The notes: generated by a model not told the origin, from the letters alone. A stretch of DNA of 64,000 bases from Gautieria morchelliformis (GCA_015179125.1 WHVA01000224.1:107305-171304); one strand, 5' to 3'. Counted from the stretch's first letter, positions 10,593 through 20,636 are shown. Program-made: numbers and translations.

Positions 10593-11648
10593 TTGACGGT
10601 ACACGACACACCAGAGTCTAATGGTGTTGCCGAACGTCTGAACCGAACTCTCACTGAGAGAACTCGTGCCATGCTGTTAGAATCAGGCCTTCCTAAGATA
10701 TTATGGGGCTATGCAATACAGCATGCCAATTATCTTAGGAACAGGACGCACACAAGAGCTCTACCGGATAAAACGCCCTACGAGATGATCCACCATGAGA
10801 AACCGAATCTCAAAGACATTCACGCGTGGGGAACTGAAGTCTATGTTAAGGTCACTCAGGGAGATAAATTGGAAGCTCGTGCCAAGAGAGCTCGGTGGAT
10901 AGGAATTTCTGCGCAGAGCCATGGTCATTATATTTATTGGCCTGACTCGCACAAAGTTTCTGTCGAGCGGAACGTTGTGTTTGATTCAGAGATGAAGAAG
11001 GGAAAGGTCCCAATCATTTCTATTGAGGAATCCAAGCTACCTACGTCTAGAGAAGAGAAGAAGGCCATTCCGGCATCAGTGCCTGTACCCGGTCGCTTAG
11101 TCAGCGAAGAGGCAAAGATCGAAGAAATTGATGAAAATGCACCAGAGGAATATCTTGAAAAGCTGCAACCTATTCAGGGAGTTGATGACAGACCTAGAGA
11201 AGCTGAACCGATAAGGAGAAGCGAAAGGATCCGTCAACAACAAGTGCAGCCGGCCCCATCAGGTCCCGTAACAAGATCTCAAACCCAGAGACAAGCTGGC
11301 GCACATATGACTACGCTAGCTTACGAGGACGTTGAGGACCATAAAGAAGTTTTATTCGACCAAGAATTATCCTCCGAGATTGATGGCATCAGTAGCTATG
11401 AGTGTGCCATCAGTGCGTTTCTAACCGACGGTCAAAACAATAACAAGGCGCCGGATTTGAGTCAAATTGAACCTAGCAATGCAGACGAAGCTCTGAATAA
11501 TCCTATATGGAAGAAATCAATGGACAAAGAGTATGAGGCCCTAATCGACAAGGAGTGTGGGAACGAGCCAAACCACCTCCTGGAGCCAATATTGTCGGTA
11601 ATAAATGGGTCTACCTTTGGAAGCGTAATCCAGAAGGGAAACCAATAA
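10116..11648 (+). CDS. pol: C1 integrase core and linker to RT (third copy, frame continues)
   Basis: From the third copy the frame runs on through the integrase core with D, D and E positions visible (YSDVWGP, SDRGGEYTSSEF, ESNGVAERLNRTL), then the C-terminal linker rich in Glu, Arg and Pro, to the start of RT (NPIWKKSMDKEYEALIDK). At about 11556 one base changes the frame: after LIDKE it becomes out of phase, while the correct RT frame reads WERAKPPPGANIVGNKW from 11555. It depends on an upstream start it no longer has. Confidence 0.85.
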   Translation: MCLSAMEIHQKMGHISQKSLQHLLNHGMILGIELSSTGDRIVCDACIQAKIARKPLPREPRDRTSKFGDRIYSDVWGPARHLTIDKKSYYVSFIDDYSRESVIYLMANKSEAFSKYKLYEALMLRQRNVHIKALVSDRGGEYTSSEFEQHLAKQGTKHQLTVHDTPESNGVAERLNRTLTERTRAMLLESGLPKILWGYAIQHANYLRNRTHTRALPDKTPYEMIHHEKPNLKDIHAWGTEVYVKVTQGDKLEARAKRARWIGISAQSHGHYIYWPDSHKVSVERNVVFDSEMKKGKVPIISIEESKLPTSREEKKAIPASVPVPGRLVSEEAKIEEIDENAPEEYLEKLQPIQGVDDRPREAEPIRRSERIRQQQVQPAPSGPVTRSQTQRQAGAHMTTLAYEDVEDHKEVLFDQELSSEIDGISSYECAISAFLTDGQNNNKAPDLSQIEPSNADEALNNPIWKKSMDKEYEALIDKECGNEPNHLLEPILSVINGSTFGSVIQKGNQ

Positions 11649-13006
11649 TGCCTAAATCGAGAATGGTCGCCCAAGGCTTCACACAGAAGTTTGGAGTCGA
11701 CTATGATGAGACATACTCACCTGTTGCTCGGTTATCCTCCCTACGGATCATATGCGCCATTGCTGCTAGGAATGACTGGCCTATCCATCAAATGGACGTG
11801 GACTATGCATACCTCAATGCTACACTGCCTGAACCTATTTACATGAAGCAGCCGTATGGATATGAGTCTGGAGACAAAGACGAAGTGCTACTTTTGAAGA
11901 AAGCACTTTATGGCCTCAAACAATCTGGAAGGGAATGGTACAAACGTCTAAGTGGTGAATTCCACAAATTAGGATTCACTACGTCAGCCACAGATGGGGC
12001 TGTATTTTATAGACGTGGCGGAAAGGGGCATGTGATCATTGCAACAGCTGTGGATGATCTCACCATCACAGCTGAGAATCAGTCAGTCCTGGACGAAGTC
12101 AAACGAGATCTTGCTCAGGTCTTCAGTATGAAAGATCTAGGCGAGATTCATTGGCTATTGAATCTCAAAATCGAAAGAGACTGGCAGAAGAAAACTATTG
12201 CAATTTCACAACCTGCATACATCGAGAAGATCATCAAAAAATTCAATCTCGAAGATGCAAAGACTTACGCTACGCCTCTTGATCCAGCCGTAAAATTATC
12301 TAAAGACCAATGTCCTTCTACAGAGAGAGGCAAGAAAGCCATGTCGAAGTTCCCGTACAGGCAAGCTATAGGATCACTGATGTGGGCAGCTGTAGCCACT
12401 CGACCTGACATTGCATTTGCGGTGTCATTGCTTTCGCAATTCCTCGAAAATCCAGGTGGCACACATTGGAATGCAGTCAAACGTGTCTTCAAATATTTGA
12501 AAGGCACGAAGCATTACAAGCTCACACTTGGAAGAAATCGAGACGGCTTGATGGGGTATTCAGATGCAGATTGGGGTTCACAGAGTCATAGGCGTTCGTA
12601 TTCGGCATACTTATTTCAGATTGATGGAGGCACTGTTTCATGGAGTTGCCAGAAACAGTCGATAGTAGCCCTCTCATCAACTGAAGCCGAATTCGTCGCC
12701 CTGACCCATGCGGGCAAAGAGGCTCTCTGGATGCGCCATTTTATTTCTGAAATATTCCAACCACTGAACAGACCCATCAAAATTTATTCAGACAATCAAT
12801 CAGCCATTGCCATCACATATGGCACTCAACAACACACGAGAACCAAACATTTCGACATCAGATTATATTTCCTTCGAGATATAATCAAAAATCAACAAGC
12901 CAAGCTCGTTTATTTGCCAACCAAACAAATGTTGGCAGATATCCTCACCAAAGGACTTTCTAGTCCTAGAGTGAAGATCCTCAACGAGCAAATCGGAATA
13001 TATTAA
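11555..13006 (+). CDS. pol: C1 reverse transcriptase and RNase H
   Basis: Copia RT core: NKWVYLWKRNPEGKP, QGFTQKFGVDYDETYSPVARLSSLR, QMDVDYAYLNATLPEPIYMKQP, ALYGLKQSGREWY and the catalytic AVDDLTI, with Ala instead of the usual Tyr before VDD. RNase H follows (GYSDADWGSQSHRRSYS, ALSSTEAEFVAL, YSDNQSAIAI, TKHFDIRLYFLRD). It ends at TAA in ILNEQIGIY, 13 bases before the 3' LTR. Length and motifs are complete for RT-RNase H, but it is separated from upstream pol by a frame change. Confidence 0.92.
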   Translation: MWERAKPPPGANIVGNKWVYLWKRNPEGKPIMPKSRMVAQGFTQKFGVDYDETYSPVARLSSLRIICAIAARNDWPIHQMDVDYAYLNATLPEPIYMKQPYGYESGDKDEVLLLKKALYGLKQSGREWYKRLSGEFHKLGFTTSATDGAVFYRRGGKGHVIIATAVDDLTITAENQSVLDEVKRDLAQVFSMKDLGEIHWLLNLKIERDWQKKTIAISQPAYIEKIIKKFNLEDAKTYATPLDPAVKLSKDQCPSTERGKKAMSKFPYRQAIGSLMWAAVATRPDIAFAVSLLSQFLENPGGTHWNAVKRVFKYLKGTKHYKLTLGRNRDGLMGYSDADWGSQSHRRSYSAYLFQIDGGTVSWSCQKQSIVALSSTEAEFVALTHAGKEALWMRHFISEIFQPLNRPIKIYSDNQSAIAITYGTQQHTRTKHFDIRLYFLRDIIKNQQAKLVYLPTKQMLADILTKGLSSPRVKILNEQIGIY

Positions 13007-13019
13007 GCTTGAGGGGGCG
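13007..13019 (+). promoter_or_regulatory. C1 polypurine tract
   Basis: GCTTGAGGGGGCG lies directly before the 3' LTR. The run GAGGGGG is the expected plus-strand DNA primer. Confidence 0.7.
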
Positions 13020-13515
13020 TGTTGGGTGCATTGATGCTCCTGCACCAAAATCAAGCATAATATATCCAATTTGTTGTGTGCTTTCTCAATTTCTTCTCAT
13101 GTTGTTCTTGTATCATGCATCCATTTCTCTGGTTATTTTCGAAATTTTCCACTCACTCCCTGTCTCTCTATTTCATTTTGTTATTCCTACTTTCACAAGC
13201 GGCTGCACCCAGCGGAGTCTGAAATGACTTCGACGCGCGAGCTCTTGGGCGCTAAAGGGCCGGATAGTAGTACATGCGCAGTGAAACAATTTCCCCCTCT
13301 CTCAGTGACAACTAAATTCACTGAGAGAGGCAAGTAATTAGTCTAGCATTCTTTCGATTTATTGACCTAGAAATCCTCTGTAGTGAATTAATTTCTAGGT
13401 AGTGTATAATATATTTATAGTGACAACTAAATTCACTGAGAGAGTGAATTAATTTCTAGTCTATTCTTTTGAGCAAGAAGTCCATTCCTACTGCCTATAA
13501 TTCCTGTCCTCAACA
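13020..13515 (+). repeat. C1 3' LTR
   Basis: The 496-bp LTR is near identical to 7300-7796 (one A fewer near 13336). It is followed by the TSD GGTTG and then the last 8 bases of the interrupted gypsy LTR. Confidence 0.93.
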
Positions 13516-13612
13516 GGTTGCCCTTACAGGAACTGGCAAGGCGAACAGAACTGGTGGAAGTTCTCCCAGAAGCGGAATCATTTCCGAAAGCGGAGGCGGA
13601 GATGGAATCGGA

Positions 13613-14087
13613 ATCACCATTCCTCTCACCCGACTTACCCACAAGGGTACCCTTGGAACCTTTCCGAGGATTGTCGACAAGCCTTGAACCTGGTGAAAAA
13701 GGCGTTCACTAGGGCTCCTATCCTTACCCACTGGATTCCTGATCTTCCACTAATCGTAGAGACTGATGCTTCAGATTATGCTTTAGCCGCAATCTTATCG
13801 TTGCGAACCTTGGAAGGTGAACTTCATCCCATCGCTTTTCACTCCCGCACATTCACCTCTACCAAGCTCAACTATGATGTTCATGACAAGGAGCTCCTAG
13901 CGATCTTTGAAGCTTTTCAACGCTGGCGACACTACCTCGAGGGTTCTGGCGACCCTGTCGACGTTATAACCAATCATAAGAACCTCAAATACTTTTCAAC
14001 AACGAAGCTCTTAACTGTCAGGGGACACCCTGTTTTCCATTTCCAGTTCCGACACCACACCCAGTTCCGACTCCATTTCCGACTCCG
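13613..14087. other. 475-bp inverted segment (G1 RNase H, TSD, tip of G2 5' LTR)
   Basis: The plus strand reads ITIPLTRLTHK, then RNase H motifs IVETDASDYAL, NYDVHDKELLAIF and [14 protein letters not shown], then TTAAC and TGTCAGGGG, the tip of the G2 LTR. The neighbouring G1 RT on the minus strand ends FIHNYSEN at 14088, and the inverted piece starts with the codon that should follow. Reversing 13613-14087 therefore restores G1 and completes the G2 LTR with about 8 bp missing. Confidence 0.85.
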
Positions 14088-15526
14088 GTTCTCCGAGTAG
14101 TTGTGAATGAAACGTCGGTAGAAATTGGCGAAACCGAGGAAAGATTGGATGTCGCGAACTTTGCGAGGTTCAGGCCGGTCTTGAATAACCTTTACCTTGT
14201 CGTCCGCCATAGTGAGGCCCTCGGGAGAGAGTATGTAGCCGAGGAATTCAACCGAATCGCGATGAAACTCGCATTTGTCCTCTTTGGCAAAGAGGTTGTT
14301 GAGTCGCAGTTGTCGCAAGACTTCCTTGACATGTTCAACATGTTTGGAGGGGTCACTGGAATAGATTAGAATGTCATCCAAGTATACCACCACACAAACG
14401 TCCAAAAGGTCGGCGAAAATCTTGTTCATGAATCTCTGGAAAGCAGCAGGGCCGTTAGTAAGACCAAATGGCATAACCAACCATTCAAACGACCCATAGC
14501 AAGTCCTGAAGGCAGTTTTCTATTCGTCACCCTCGGCCACCCATACGAGGTGGTAAGCGTGACAAAGTTCAATCTTCGTATATATGCGAGCATTCTTTGG
14601 GGCATCAAGTAAGTCAGCAATCAATGGCAATGGATACCGATCTTTTTTCGAGATCTTGTTTAAACCTCGGAAGTCGACACACAACCGAAGTGAGCCATCT
14701 TGTTTGCGAACAAACAATACCGGTGCACCATGAGGTGAGTGTGAAGGTTGGATGAAACCGATGTTCAAGTGCTCATCGATGAACTCACGAAATGCTTTGA
14801 GTTCGGAAGCTGAGAGAGAGTAGATGGGGCCGATAGGCGGCAAGGTCCCTTCTTCAAGGTTGATCTTGATATCGTGGGGTCGGTGGGGAGCTAGAGTGTC
14901 AGCGCATGCTTTGCTGAAAACATCTGCAAATTCATGATATACTTCGGGAACATGTTTCTTAACGTTCTCAGAAAGCTCGGAAGAGCTTTCTCCCGATGTT
15001 GCTCCTCGGGCGAGGAGCTCAGGCGAAGCCAGATTGAGCTGAAACACTTCAGACCCTTCTAATCTGGATGCACACATGAAAGCGGGTGCATTGATTAGGG
15101 ACACGAGTGGTGCTTGCAACTTCGGAGGCGAGTTCTCAGGCGAGGTCGAAGGTGGAGGCGAAGATGCCATGGGCGAAGTCGAAGTCGTAGCCAAAGCTGA
15201 GCGGGCTGAAGTCGCCGTGGTCGCTGGAGTCGTAGTCAAATCGATGGGCTTGAAAGTAATACTGCCCAATACCCAGTCAATCGATGGATTGTAGCGGGTG
15301 AGCCAGTTGTTGCCAAGTACCACTGAGCAACTCGAGTTGAGCGAGGTTACGTAGAAGGTAACCCATTGTTGTTCGCCAGTTGGAAAGCAGATACAGAGGT
15401 CTAGAGCTTGGGTAATGGTAGTGTTAGTACTACCATCAAATATTTTCAAGGGTATAGGAGAGACAGGATAAGCAGGCATAGAGTACTTCTGGACAAATCT
15501 GGATTCAATAAAACAATCGGAAGACC
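14088..15526 (-). pseudogene. pol: G1 pol: protease C-terminal half and reverse transcriptase
   Basis: On the minus strand: FIESRFVQ (just after the protease active site), VVLGNNWLTRYNPSIDW (retropepsin fold), a spacer, the pre-RT motif CADTLAPHRPHDI, then RT motifs [49 protein letters not shown] and [16 protein letters not shown] frame break lies near 14520 (two frames overlap around 14480-14620). Residues before FIES are at 16196-16246 (NVSFVALVDC, then R where Gly is expected), separated by LTR LX. The altered active site and frame break mark it as dead. Confidence 0.82.
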
Positions 15527-16190
15527 TGTTACGACCGTTCATTTCCGACTTCCGACCTTCAGTTCCGCAACGCTTTCCGCCCCTCTGATATTTCCGACAT
15601 TCCGCCCCTTGTCCATTTCCCTTGTTCTTTCGACTCTATTACTCGGACCCACCGGACCCACCTCACCGTTCATCAAGATCATACGTCCGGCCCTCCTTGT
15701 GTTTTGTTGTCAGATATGTTTTCCCGACCTCTTGTTCTTTGCCATTGTTCTACCTTACCCTGAACCCCCCTTGTAGTCCCATTGTTCCCAATTAGTTAGT
15801 TCCCATGCATTGTCTACTCGACTTCCGCTTCCCCCGGAATTGCTTAGTACCATATCATTACCTGTTGTCTCAGCTCTTTGTATAAAAAGCCTGTCATGTA
15901 TGTCTGTTATTCTGCAATCAGATAATCGCCTTCGATACTTGATTTCCTCCGCTCCATCTCCTGTTCTTAGTACAGCAAGTCTAGCAAGATCTCAGTCTCT
16001 CTCCGCCTTCCACCTTCCGTCTTCCACCTCAGTTCCGACTCAAGTTCCGACCAACCTTTGGTTCAGTACTTTCCGACTTCCGACTCATTTCCGAAATACT
16101 TAGGACGATAGTTCATTGGGGGCACAACCTACAAGTTGAAGCAGCTGTCCTTTCCAGTTCTGACTTAGCGGAAATCTCGATACGTAACAA
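15527..16190 (+). repeat. LX: solo LTR of a further LTR element
   Basis: The 664-bp repeat has ends TGTTACGACC and ATACGTAACA and TSD AGACC at 15522-15526 and 16191-16195, inside the G1 protease coding sequence. A TATA box (TATAAAAAG) is at 15881. The body contains many TTCCGA motifs, like the G2/G3 LTR. A second, shorter, opposite copy is at 40953-41446. No interior of this family is present here. Confidence 0.88.
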
Positions 16191-16246
16191 GACCTGCAGT
16201 CAACTAATGCAACAAAAGAGACGTTGGGAAGCGAAGGGGAGGTTAG

Positions 16247-16726
16247 TGTAAGGGCAACCCTGGCTAGTCGTGGAGATCACACTACCACACAACTGACAAG
16301 GGGAAATCCAAAGTATGTATAAATGAACAGAGCATACAAGAGAAGGGGTTCTCACCTGACAAGGGGAAATCCAAAGAGAAAAGTCTAAGGACCCCCAATG
16401 TCAGCGAGCCCGTATTATACTACGCTGCGCAGCCAGGGACAACACTTGGCACCCGCCATCAACCCTGCATCCCCCTGACCCTTTATCGACCCTTGATGCT
16501 ACCTATTATGCGAGTCGCTTGATTTCCGACACTGTTCCGGGGCGGAAGTCGGAAATTGGAGTGGAACTGGCAAGGCGAACGGAACGGGTGGAAGTTCTCC
16601 CAGAAGCGGAATCGTTCCCGAAAGCGGATGCGGAGATGGAATCGGAACCGGAAGCGGAGTCGGAAATGGAGTCGGAACTGGGTGTGGTGTCGGAACTGGA
16701 AATGGAAAACAGGGTGTCCCCTGACA
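16247..16726 (-). repeat. G3 3' LTR (also encodes the pol C-terminus)
   Basis: TG...CA ends as in 21996-22475. On the minus strand pol continues 73 codons into this LTR before its stop at 16506, so the first 220 bases of the LTR are coding at the 3' end of the element. The purine tract AGAGGGGGGTGA lies just outside at 16727-16738. Confidence 0.93.
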
Positions 16727-19700
16727 TCACCCCCCCTCTAGCGTGCTGCGTCCTCGAAGCACGGGACACAAGGGATTGAAATGCCAGCGAGCGGATTCGG
16801 CGAGGGGCACCTGGATGTGTCCTATAGAACTCCCGGAGTTTGTCAGGAGCGGAAACATCTTGCTCCGGGACCCAAGAATTCTCCTCGTACCCATACCCTT
16901 CCCATTTCACGAGGAATTGGAGTCGTCCTCGCACAAACCGGCTGTCCAGGATCCGTTCCACCACGTAGTGCTCTTCCCCATCTACAATTTCTGGCGGAGG
17001 TGGCGGGTGAGCCTTCCGATGTGGAATTGGGTCCTCAAGCATAGGGAGTAACTTCACCACGTTGAAGACGGGGTGGAGGCGGGACATGGACATCGGAAGT
17101 CGGAGGCGGTATGCATTCCGTCCAACCCTCCGCGTCACTGTGAAGGGCCCAAGGTAGCGGTGGGCAAGCTTCTGCGAAGGGCGTGTGGTGCGGATGTCAC
17201 TTGCATCTAGGTACACCTTGTCTCCAACTTGGTACTCTGGGGCAGGAACCCGGCGTCGGTTGTAGTACCTTGCCATGTCATCCTTGGCCTTCGCAAGGGC
17301 CGACTTGGCTTCCGAAAGGGTGGAGTCCATGCGGTCTCGGAACTCGTTGACCGTCTCGAGTCGGGACTCAGCCTGGCGTGGTTCGAAGCCCATCCGCGGG
17401 TGTCGTCCGGAGTCAAGCATGAAGGGAGTCTGTTGTGTGGCGGAATGGACATGGTTGTTGTATTGGAATTCCGCCAGCGGAAGTAACTCATCCCAGTCAT
17501 CCTGCCTCTCATTGATAAAGAGGCGGAGATATTGCTCTAACTCCTGATTGACCCGTTCCGTCTGTCCGTCGCCCTGCGGATGGTACGCTGTGGTGGTAGC
17601 CAGCTTTATGCCGAGCAGGCGGTAGAGCTCCCGAGTCAGTTCCGCGACAAACTGCGGACCTCGGTCGGAAACAACTTGCTTCGGGAGCCCATGCAACTTC
17701 CAGACATGTGCAAGGAACAGGCGGGCCGCTCCGAGGGCTGTGATCGTCGTGTGCGTCGGAATGAAGTGGGACACCTTGCTCACCGAATCCACGACGTTCA
17801 TGATCGCGTCGTAGCCATGAGACTCTGGGAGTTCAACGATGAAGTCGACACTGATGGTGTCCCAGCGGGATTCGGGAATCGGGAGCGGAACAAGTTCTCC
17901 GACGGGCGGACGTCGTTGCGCTTTGGTTCGGAGACAAAGGTCACACGTCTTCACGTACTGTCCGATGTAGCGGGACATCTGAGGCCACCAGTAATTCCGA
18001 GCCACTAACTCCAGCGTCTTCCACCTGCCAGCATGCCCAGCGACCCGTGTGTCATGGTGCTGGGACACGATGTGACGGCGGAGGTCCGCCCCACCCGGAA
18101 CATAGACCTTGCCCCTGAAGTGGAGCAGTCCATCACGTTCCGACCATTCCGCTGCCCGTACAGACCGTGAGTGCCCTTTCCGGAGTTCCTCCACTGCCTT
18201 CACCACCGACTCCTCCTTCTCTCCATTCCGGTACTGCCTCCGGATATCCCGGAGCATTTCCGCTTCCGCCCCAACTGCAGTTACTCCTTCTAGGGCACGG
18301 ATTGCAAAGAGACTTGGGCGGAGCAGTGTCATATCCGCGTTGTCTCCACTTCCGCTTCCGTGATCCGCGCGGCGGGATAGGGCATCGGGCTTGCCCATGG
18401 TGCGGCCGGGGCGGTGGTGGAGCATGAAGTCAAACCGGGACAGGTGTAGGGACCACCGTGCTTGTCGTCGGTTCAGCTTCTTAGACGTGCGGAAATACTC
18501 GAGGTTCTTGTGGTCTGTCCAGATCTCAAAAGGGCATAGAGCACCCTCGAGGAAGTGTCGCCACTCCTCCAGTGCTCGGATGATTGCCAGCATCTCCTTG
18601 TCATGGATCTCATAGTTCCGCTCGACCGGACTAAGGCTCTTAGAGAAGAAGGCAATCGGATGCCACCCCCCACCATCTTCCGATGACTGCTGTGACAAGA
18701 CCGCTCCGGTAGCTGCGTCGGAAGAATCCGCCTCGACTCGATAAGGGCGAGAGTCGTCGGGAAAGATCAGGACCGGAGCGGAAGTGATCAGCTCCTTGAG
18801 TTTGTCAAAGGAAGTCTGTTCCGGCTCTCCCCACCGCCATCCAACCTCCTTCTTGGTGAGGTTGAAGAGGGCATGGGCGTGGCAGGAGAAGTCCTTGATG
18901 AACCGCCGGTAGAAATTGACGAACCCAATGAAGGACTGGACCTCCTTCTTGTTTCGCGGCACGGGCCAATCCGATACACCGGAAACTTTGACTGGGTCCA
19001 TTTCCACCTTCCCTTCCGACACAATCACCCCAAGATACTCTATCCGCGTCCGCTCAAATTCGCACTTTTCCGGCTTGAGACACAGGTTGTACTCCCGGAG
19101 CCGTTCCAGCACTCTCCGCACGACTTCCCGATGTTCGGACATTGTTTTCGTGAAAATGAGGATGTCATCGAGGTAGACGCAGACAACCCCTTCTGCTATC
19201 ATGTCACGGAAAATGTCATTCATCATCGTCTGGAATGTGGCGGGACTGTTGGTGAGGCCAAAGAACATGACCTGTGGCTCAAAGAGTCCTCGATTGGTGC
19301 GGAATGCGGCCTTCCACTTGTCTCCCTCTCGGATCCGGACATTGTTGAAGCCCCAGCGGACATCCAGCTTAGTGAAGTACCTCGCCCCGCGGAGTTGTGT
19401 GATCAGTTCGGAAATGAGTGGAATGGGGTACCGGTTCTTGATCGTGATCGCATTCAAGGCCCGGTAGTCCTGCACAAGTCTGAGCGAGCCATCCTTCTTC
19501 TTGATGAAGAACACCGGAGATGCCATGGGTGACTTGGAGGGGCGGATCCTCCCTGTATGGAGGTTTTCCGCAAGGAATGCATCGAGCTCTACCTGCTCCT
19601 TGGGTGACAGCAGGTAGACCTTGCAGTTGGTGGGCTTTGACCCAGGCTCCAACTCGATGGCGTGGTCCCACAGCTTCCGTGGAGGCAGGGTATAAAACGA

Positions 19701-20636
19701 CTCCTTGGAAAAGACGTCCTCAAACTCCCGCAGGTACTCCGGAATTTCCGCCTCCACTCTATCATACCTCTTAGAGGCTTCAGCAAGGCGTTGCGAGATA
19801 TTTCCGGTGGCGCGGATGTGTTCCGCCTCCGGCGGAAGGTTTACGTACAGCAAGCGCTCCCCTTCCGTCAGAGTGTCTTCCAGGCCGAGTCGGATAGCGT
19901 CGGAATCGGAATTGGAAGGGGGATCCGGGTCAAATTCCGCTTCCGAGTCTTCTTCTGCAAGCAGTGGATGGGGGCCGGAACGACATGTCTGTATGAGCCG
20001 TTCGGTCTTCCGCTGCTCCTGGCGCTCCTTCCGCACTTCCGACCGGCACATGTGACACTTGGCTGGACACCGACTCATCAGTACCTTCCGAGTCTGCCAA
20101 TTGATCTCCGGGTTGTGCTCTTGAAGCCAGGTAAACCCGAGGATGATGTCTTGCTTCCCCAGGCTGGTGACAGCGAAGGAAGTGCGTTCCGAGTGTCCAT
20201 CGTAGCGGAGAATTGTGTCCACTATCTCCGTGATGGACCCTGCCTCATTGGGGCTTCCATCCACATTGAACACCGGGATTGCACGTTGCAACTTCCGCGT
20301 GGTCAGTCGGTTCCGTTCCACATAGTCCCGGTCCATAAACTGACCAGTGGCCCCGGAATCGACAAGGGCGGGTCCGGATTTGACTTCCGCCGTATCGGTC
20401 GTCTGGATCTCTACCTTAATGACTAGTGACTTGGGGCCAGGGGTGGCAGCAACAACATAGCGCTTCGGAAGGCGTCTCTCCCAAGGGCGGATGCGGGATG
20501 GACGGGGTGTCAGATTTGGTTTTTGTGTGACTTTATCCGGTGGGTCTGTACGAAGAGAGGGGAGTGGGGGCTTTTCATTCTCTACTTCAAGACAGGCAAA
20601 CCGGTTATGTACAGGCAGCAGGGGCACACATCTCAC
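16506..20636 (-). CDS. pol: G3 Pol: protease, RT, RNase H, integrase, chromodomain
   Basis: The 1376-residue frame is uninterrupted. The aspartic protease active site is ALVDSGATGQF (about 90). RT spans about 350-530 ([45 protein letters not shown]). RNase H is about 640-770 (YRVEADSSDAATGAVL, NYEIHDKEMLAI). The integrase H2C2 finger is about 850-895 (HHDTRVAGHAG...CDLC) and its core about 915-1040 (SVDFIVELP, VSDRGPQF, GQTERVNQELEQ). The chromodomain is about 1240-1295 (YVVERILDSRF...FLVKWEGYGYEENSW). Residues 1304-1376 are a Ser/Asp-rich tail encoded by the LTR. No ATG opens it: the frame is -1 relative to gag and begins around the gag stop (GGGTGAGATG), so translation probably needs frameshifting or reinitiation. 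Confidence 0.95.
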   Translation of the reverse strand: MRCVPLLPVHNRFACLEVENEKPPLPSLRTDPPDKVTQKPNLTPRPSRIRPWERRLPKRYVVAATPGPKSLVIKVEIQTTDTAEVKSGPALVDSGATGQFMDRDYVERNRLTTRKLQRAIPVFNVDGSPNEAGSITEIVDTILRYDGHSERTSFAVTSLGKQDIILGFTWLQEHNPEINWQTRKVLMSRCPAKCHMCRSEVRKERQEQRKTERLIQTCRSGPHPLLAEEDSEAEFDPDPPSNSDSDAIRLGLEDTLTEGERLLYVNLPPEAEHIRATGNISQRLAEASKRYDRVEAEIPEYLREFEDVFSKESFYTLPPRKLWDHAIELEPGSKPTNCKVYLLSPKEQVELDAFLAENLHTGRIRPSKSPMASPVFFIKKKDGSLRLVQDYRALNAITIKNRYPIPLISELITQLRGARYFTKLDVRWGFNNVRIREGDKWKAAFRTNRGLFEPQVMFFGLTNSPATFQTMMNDIFRDMIAEGVVCVYLDDILIFTKTMSEHREVVRRVLERLREYNLCLKPEKCEFERTRIEYLGVIVSEGKVEMDPVKVSGVSDWPVPRNKKEVQSFIGFVNFYRRFIKDFSCHAHALFNLTKKEVGWRWGEPEQTSFDKLKELITSAPVLIFPDDSRPYRVEADSSDAATGAVLSQQSSEDGGGWHPIAFFSKSLSPVERNYEIHDKEMLAIIRALEEWRHFLEGALCPFEIWTDHKNLEYFRTSKKLNRRQARWSLHLSRFDFMLHHRPGRTMGKPDALSRRADHGSGSGDNADMTLLRPSLFAIRALEGVTAVGAEAEMLRDIRRQYRNGEKEESVVKAVEELRKGHSRSVRAAEWSERDGLLHFRGKVYVPGGADLRRHIVSQHHDTRVAGHAGRWKTLELVARNYWWPQMSRYIGQYVKTCDLCLRTKAQRRPPVGELVPLPIPESRWDTISVDFIVELPESHGYDAIMNVVDSVSKVSHFIPTHTTITALGAARLFLAHVWKLHGLPKQVVSDRGPQFVAELTRELYRLLGIKLATTTAYHPQGDGQTERVNQELEQYLRLFINERQDDWDELLPLAEFQYNNHVHSATQQTPFMLDSGRHPRMGFEPRQAESRLETVNEFRDRMDSTLSEAKSALAKAKDDMARYYNRRRVPAPEYQVGDKVYLDASDIRTTRPSQKLAHRYLGPFTVTRRVGRNAYRLRLPMSMSRLHPVFNVVKLLPMLEDPIPHRKAHPPPPPEIVDGEEHYVVERILDSRFVRGRLQFLVKWEGYGYEENSWVPEQDVSAPDKLREFYRTHPGAPRRIRSLAFQSLVSRASRTQHARGGVMSGDTLFSISSSDTTPSSDSISDSASGSDSISASAFGNDSASGRTSTRSVRLASSTPISDFRPGTVSEIKRLA

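Larger units (their letters stand above)
7300..13515 (+). mobile_element. C1: young Ty1/copia element with rearranged integrase
   Basis: The LTRs at 7300-7796 and 13020-13515 differ, as far as I can see, by a single base indel. The TSD GGTTG is at 7295-7299 and 13516-13520. The interior has the copia order gag, protease, integrase, RT, RNase H. Coding is disrupted by a near-perfect tandem triplication of about 481 bp in the integrase (9151-10592) and by a one-base frame change near 11556. LTR identity points to a recent insertion. Confidence 0.93.
735..14087 (-). mobile_element. G2: decayed Ty3/gypsy chromovirus inserted in G1
   Basis: The 3' LTR is 735-1215, pol 947-5137, gag 5134-6308, and the 5' LTR lies in three pieces (6496-6817, 13529-13612, and inverted 14016-14087). 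The TSD GTTAA is at 730-734 and, inverted as TTAAC, at 14011-14015. It is the same family as G3 (16247-22475), to which it aligns end to end, but it carries frameshifts and stops in gag and pol. Many differences from G3 are CG versus TG or CA. Its 5' LTR was later hit by a solo LTR of the same family and, within that, copia C1. Confidence 0.85.

Noticed and set aside
11990-12070. Loss of RT activity in C1 because AVDD replaces YVDD
   Set aside because: The two catalytic Asp are present and the position before V varies in copia-type RTs; not enough to call a defect.
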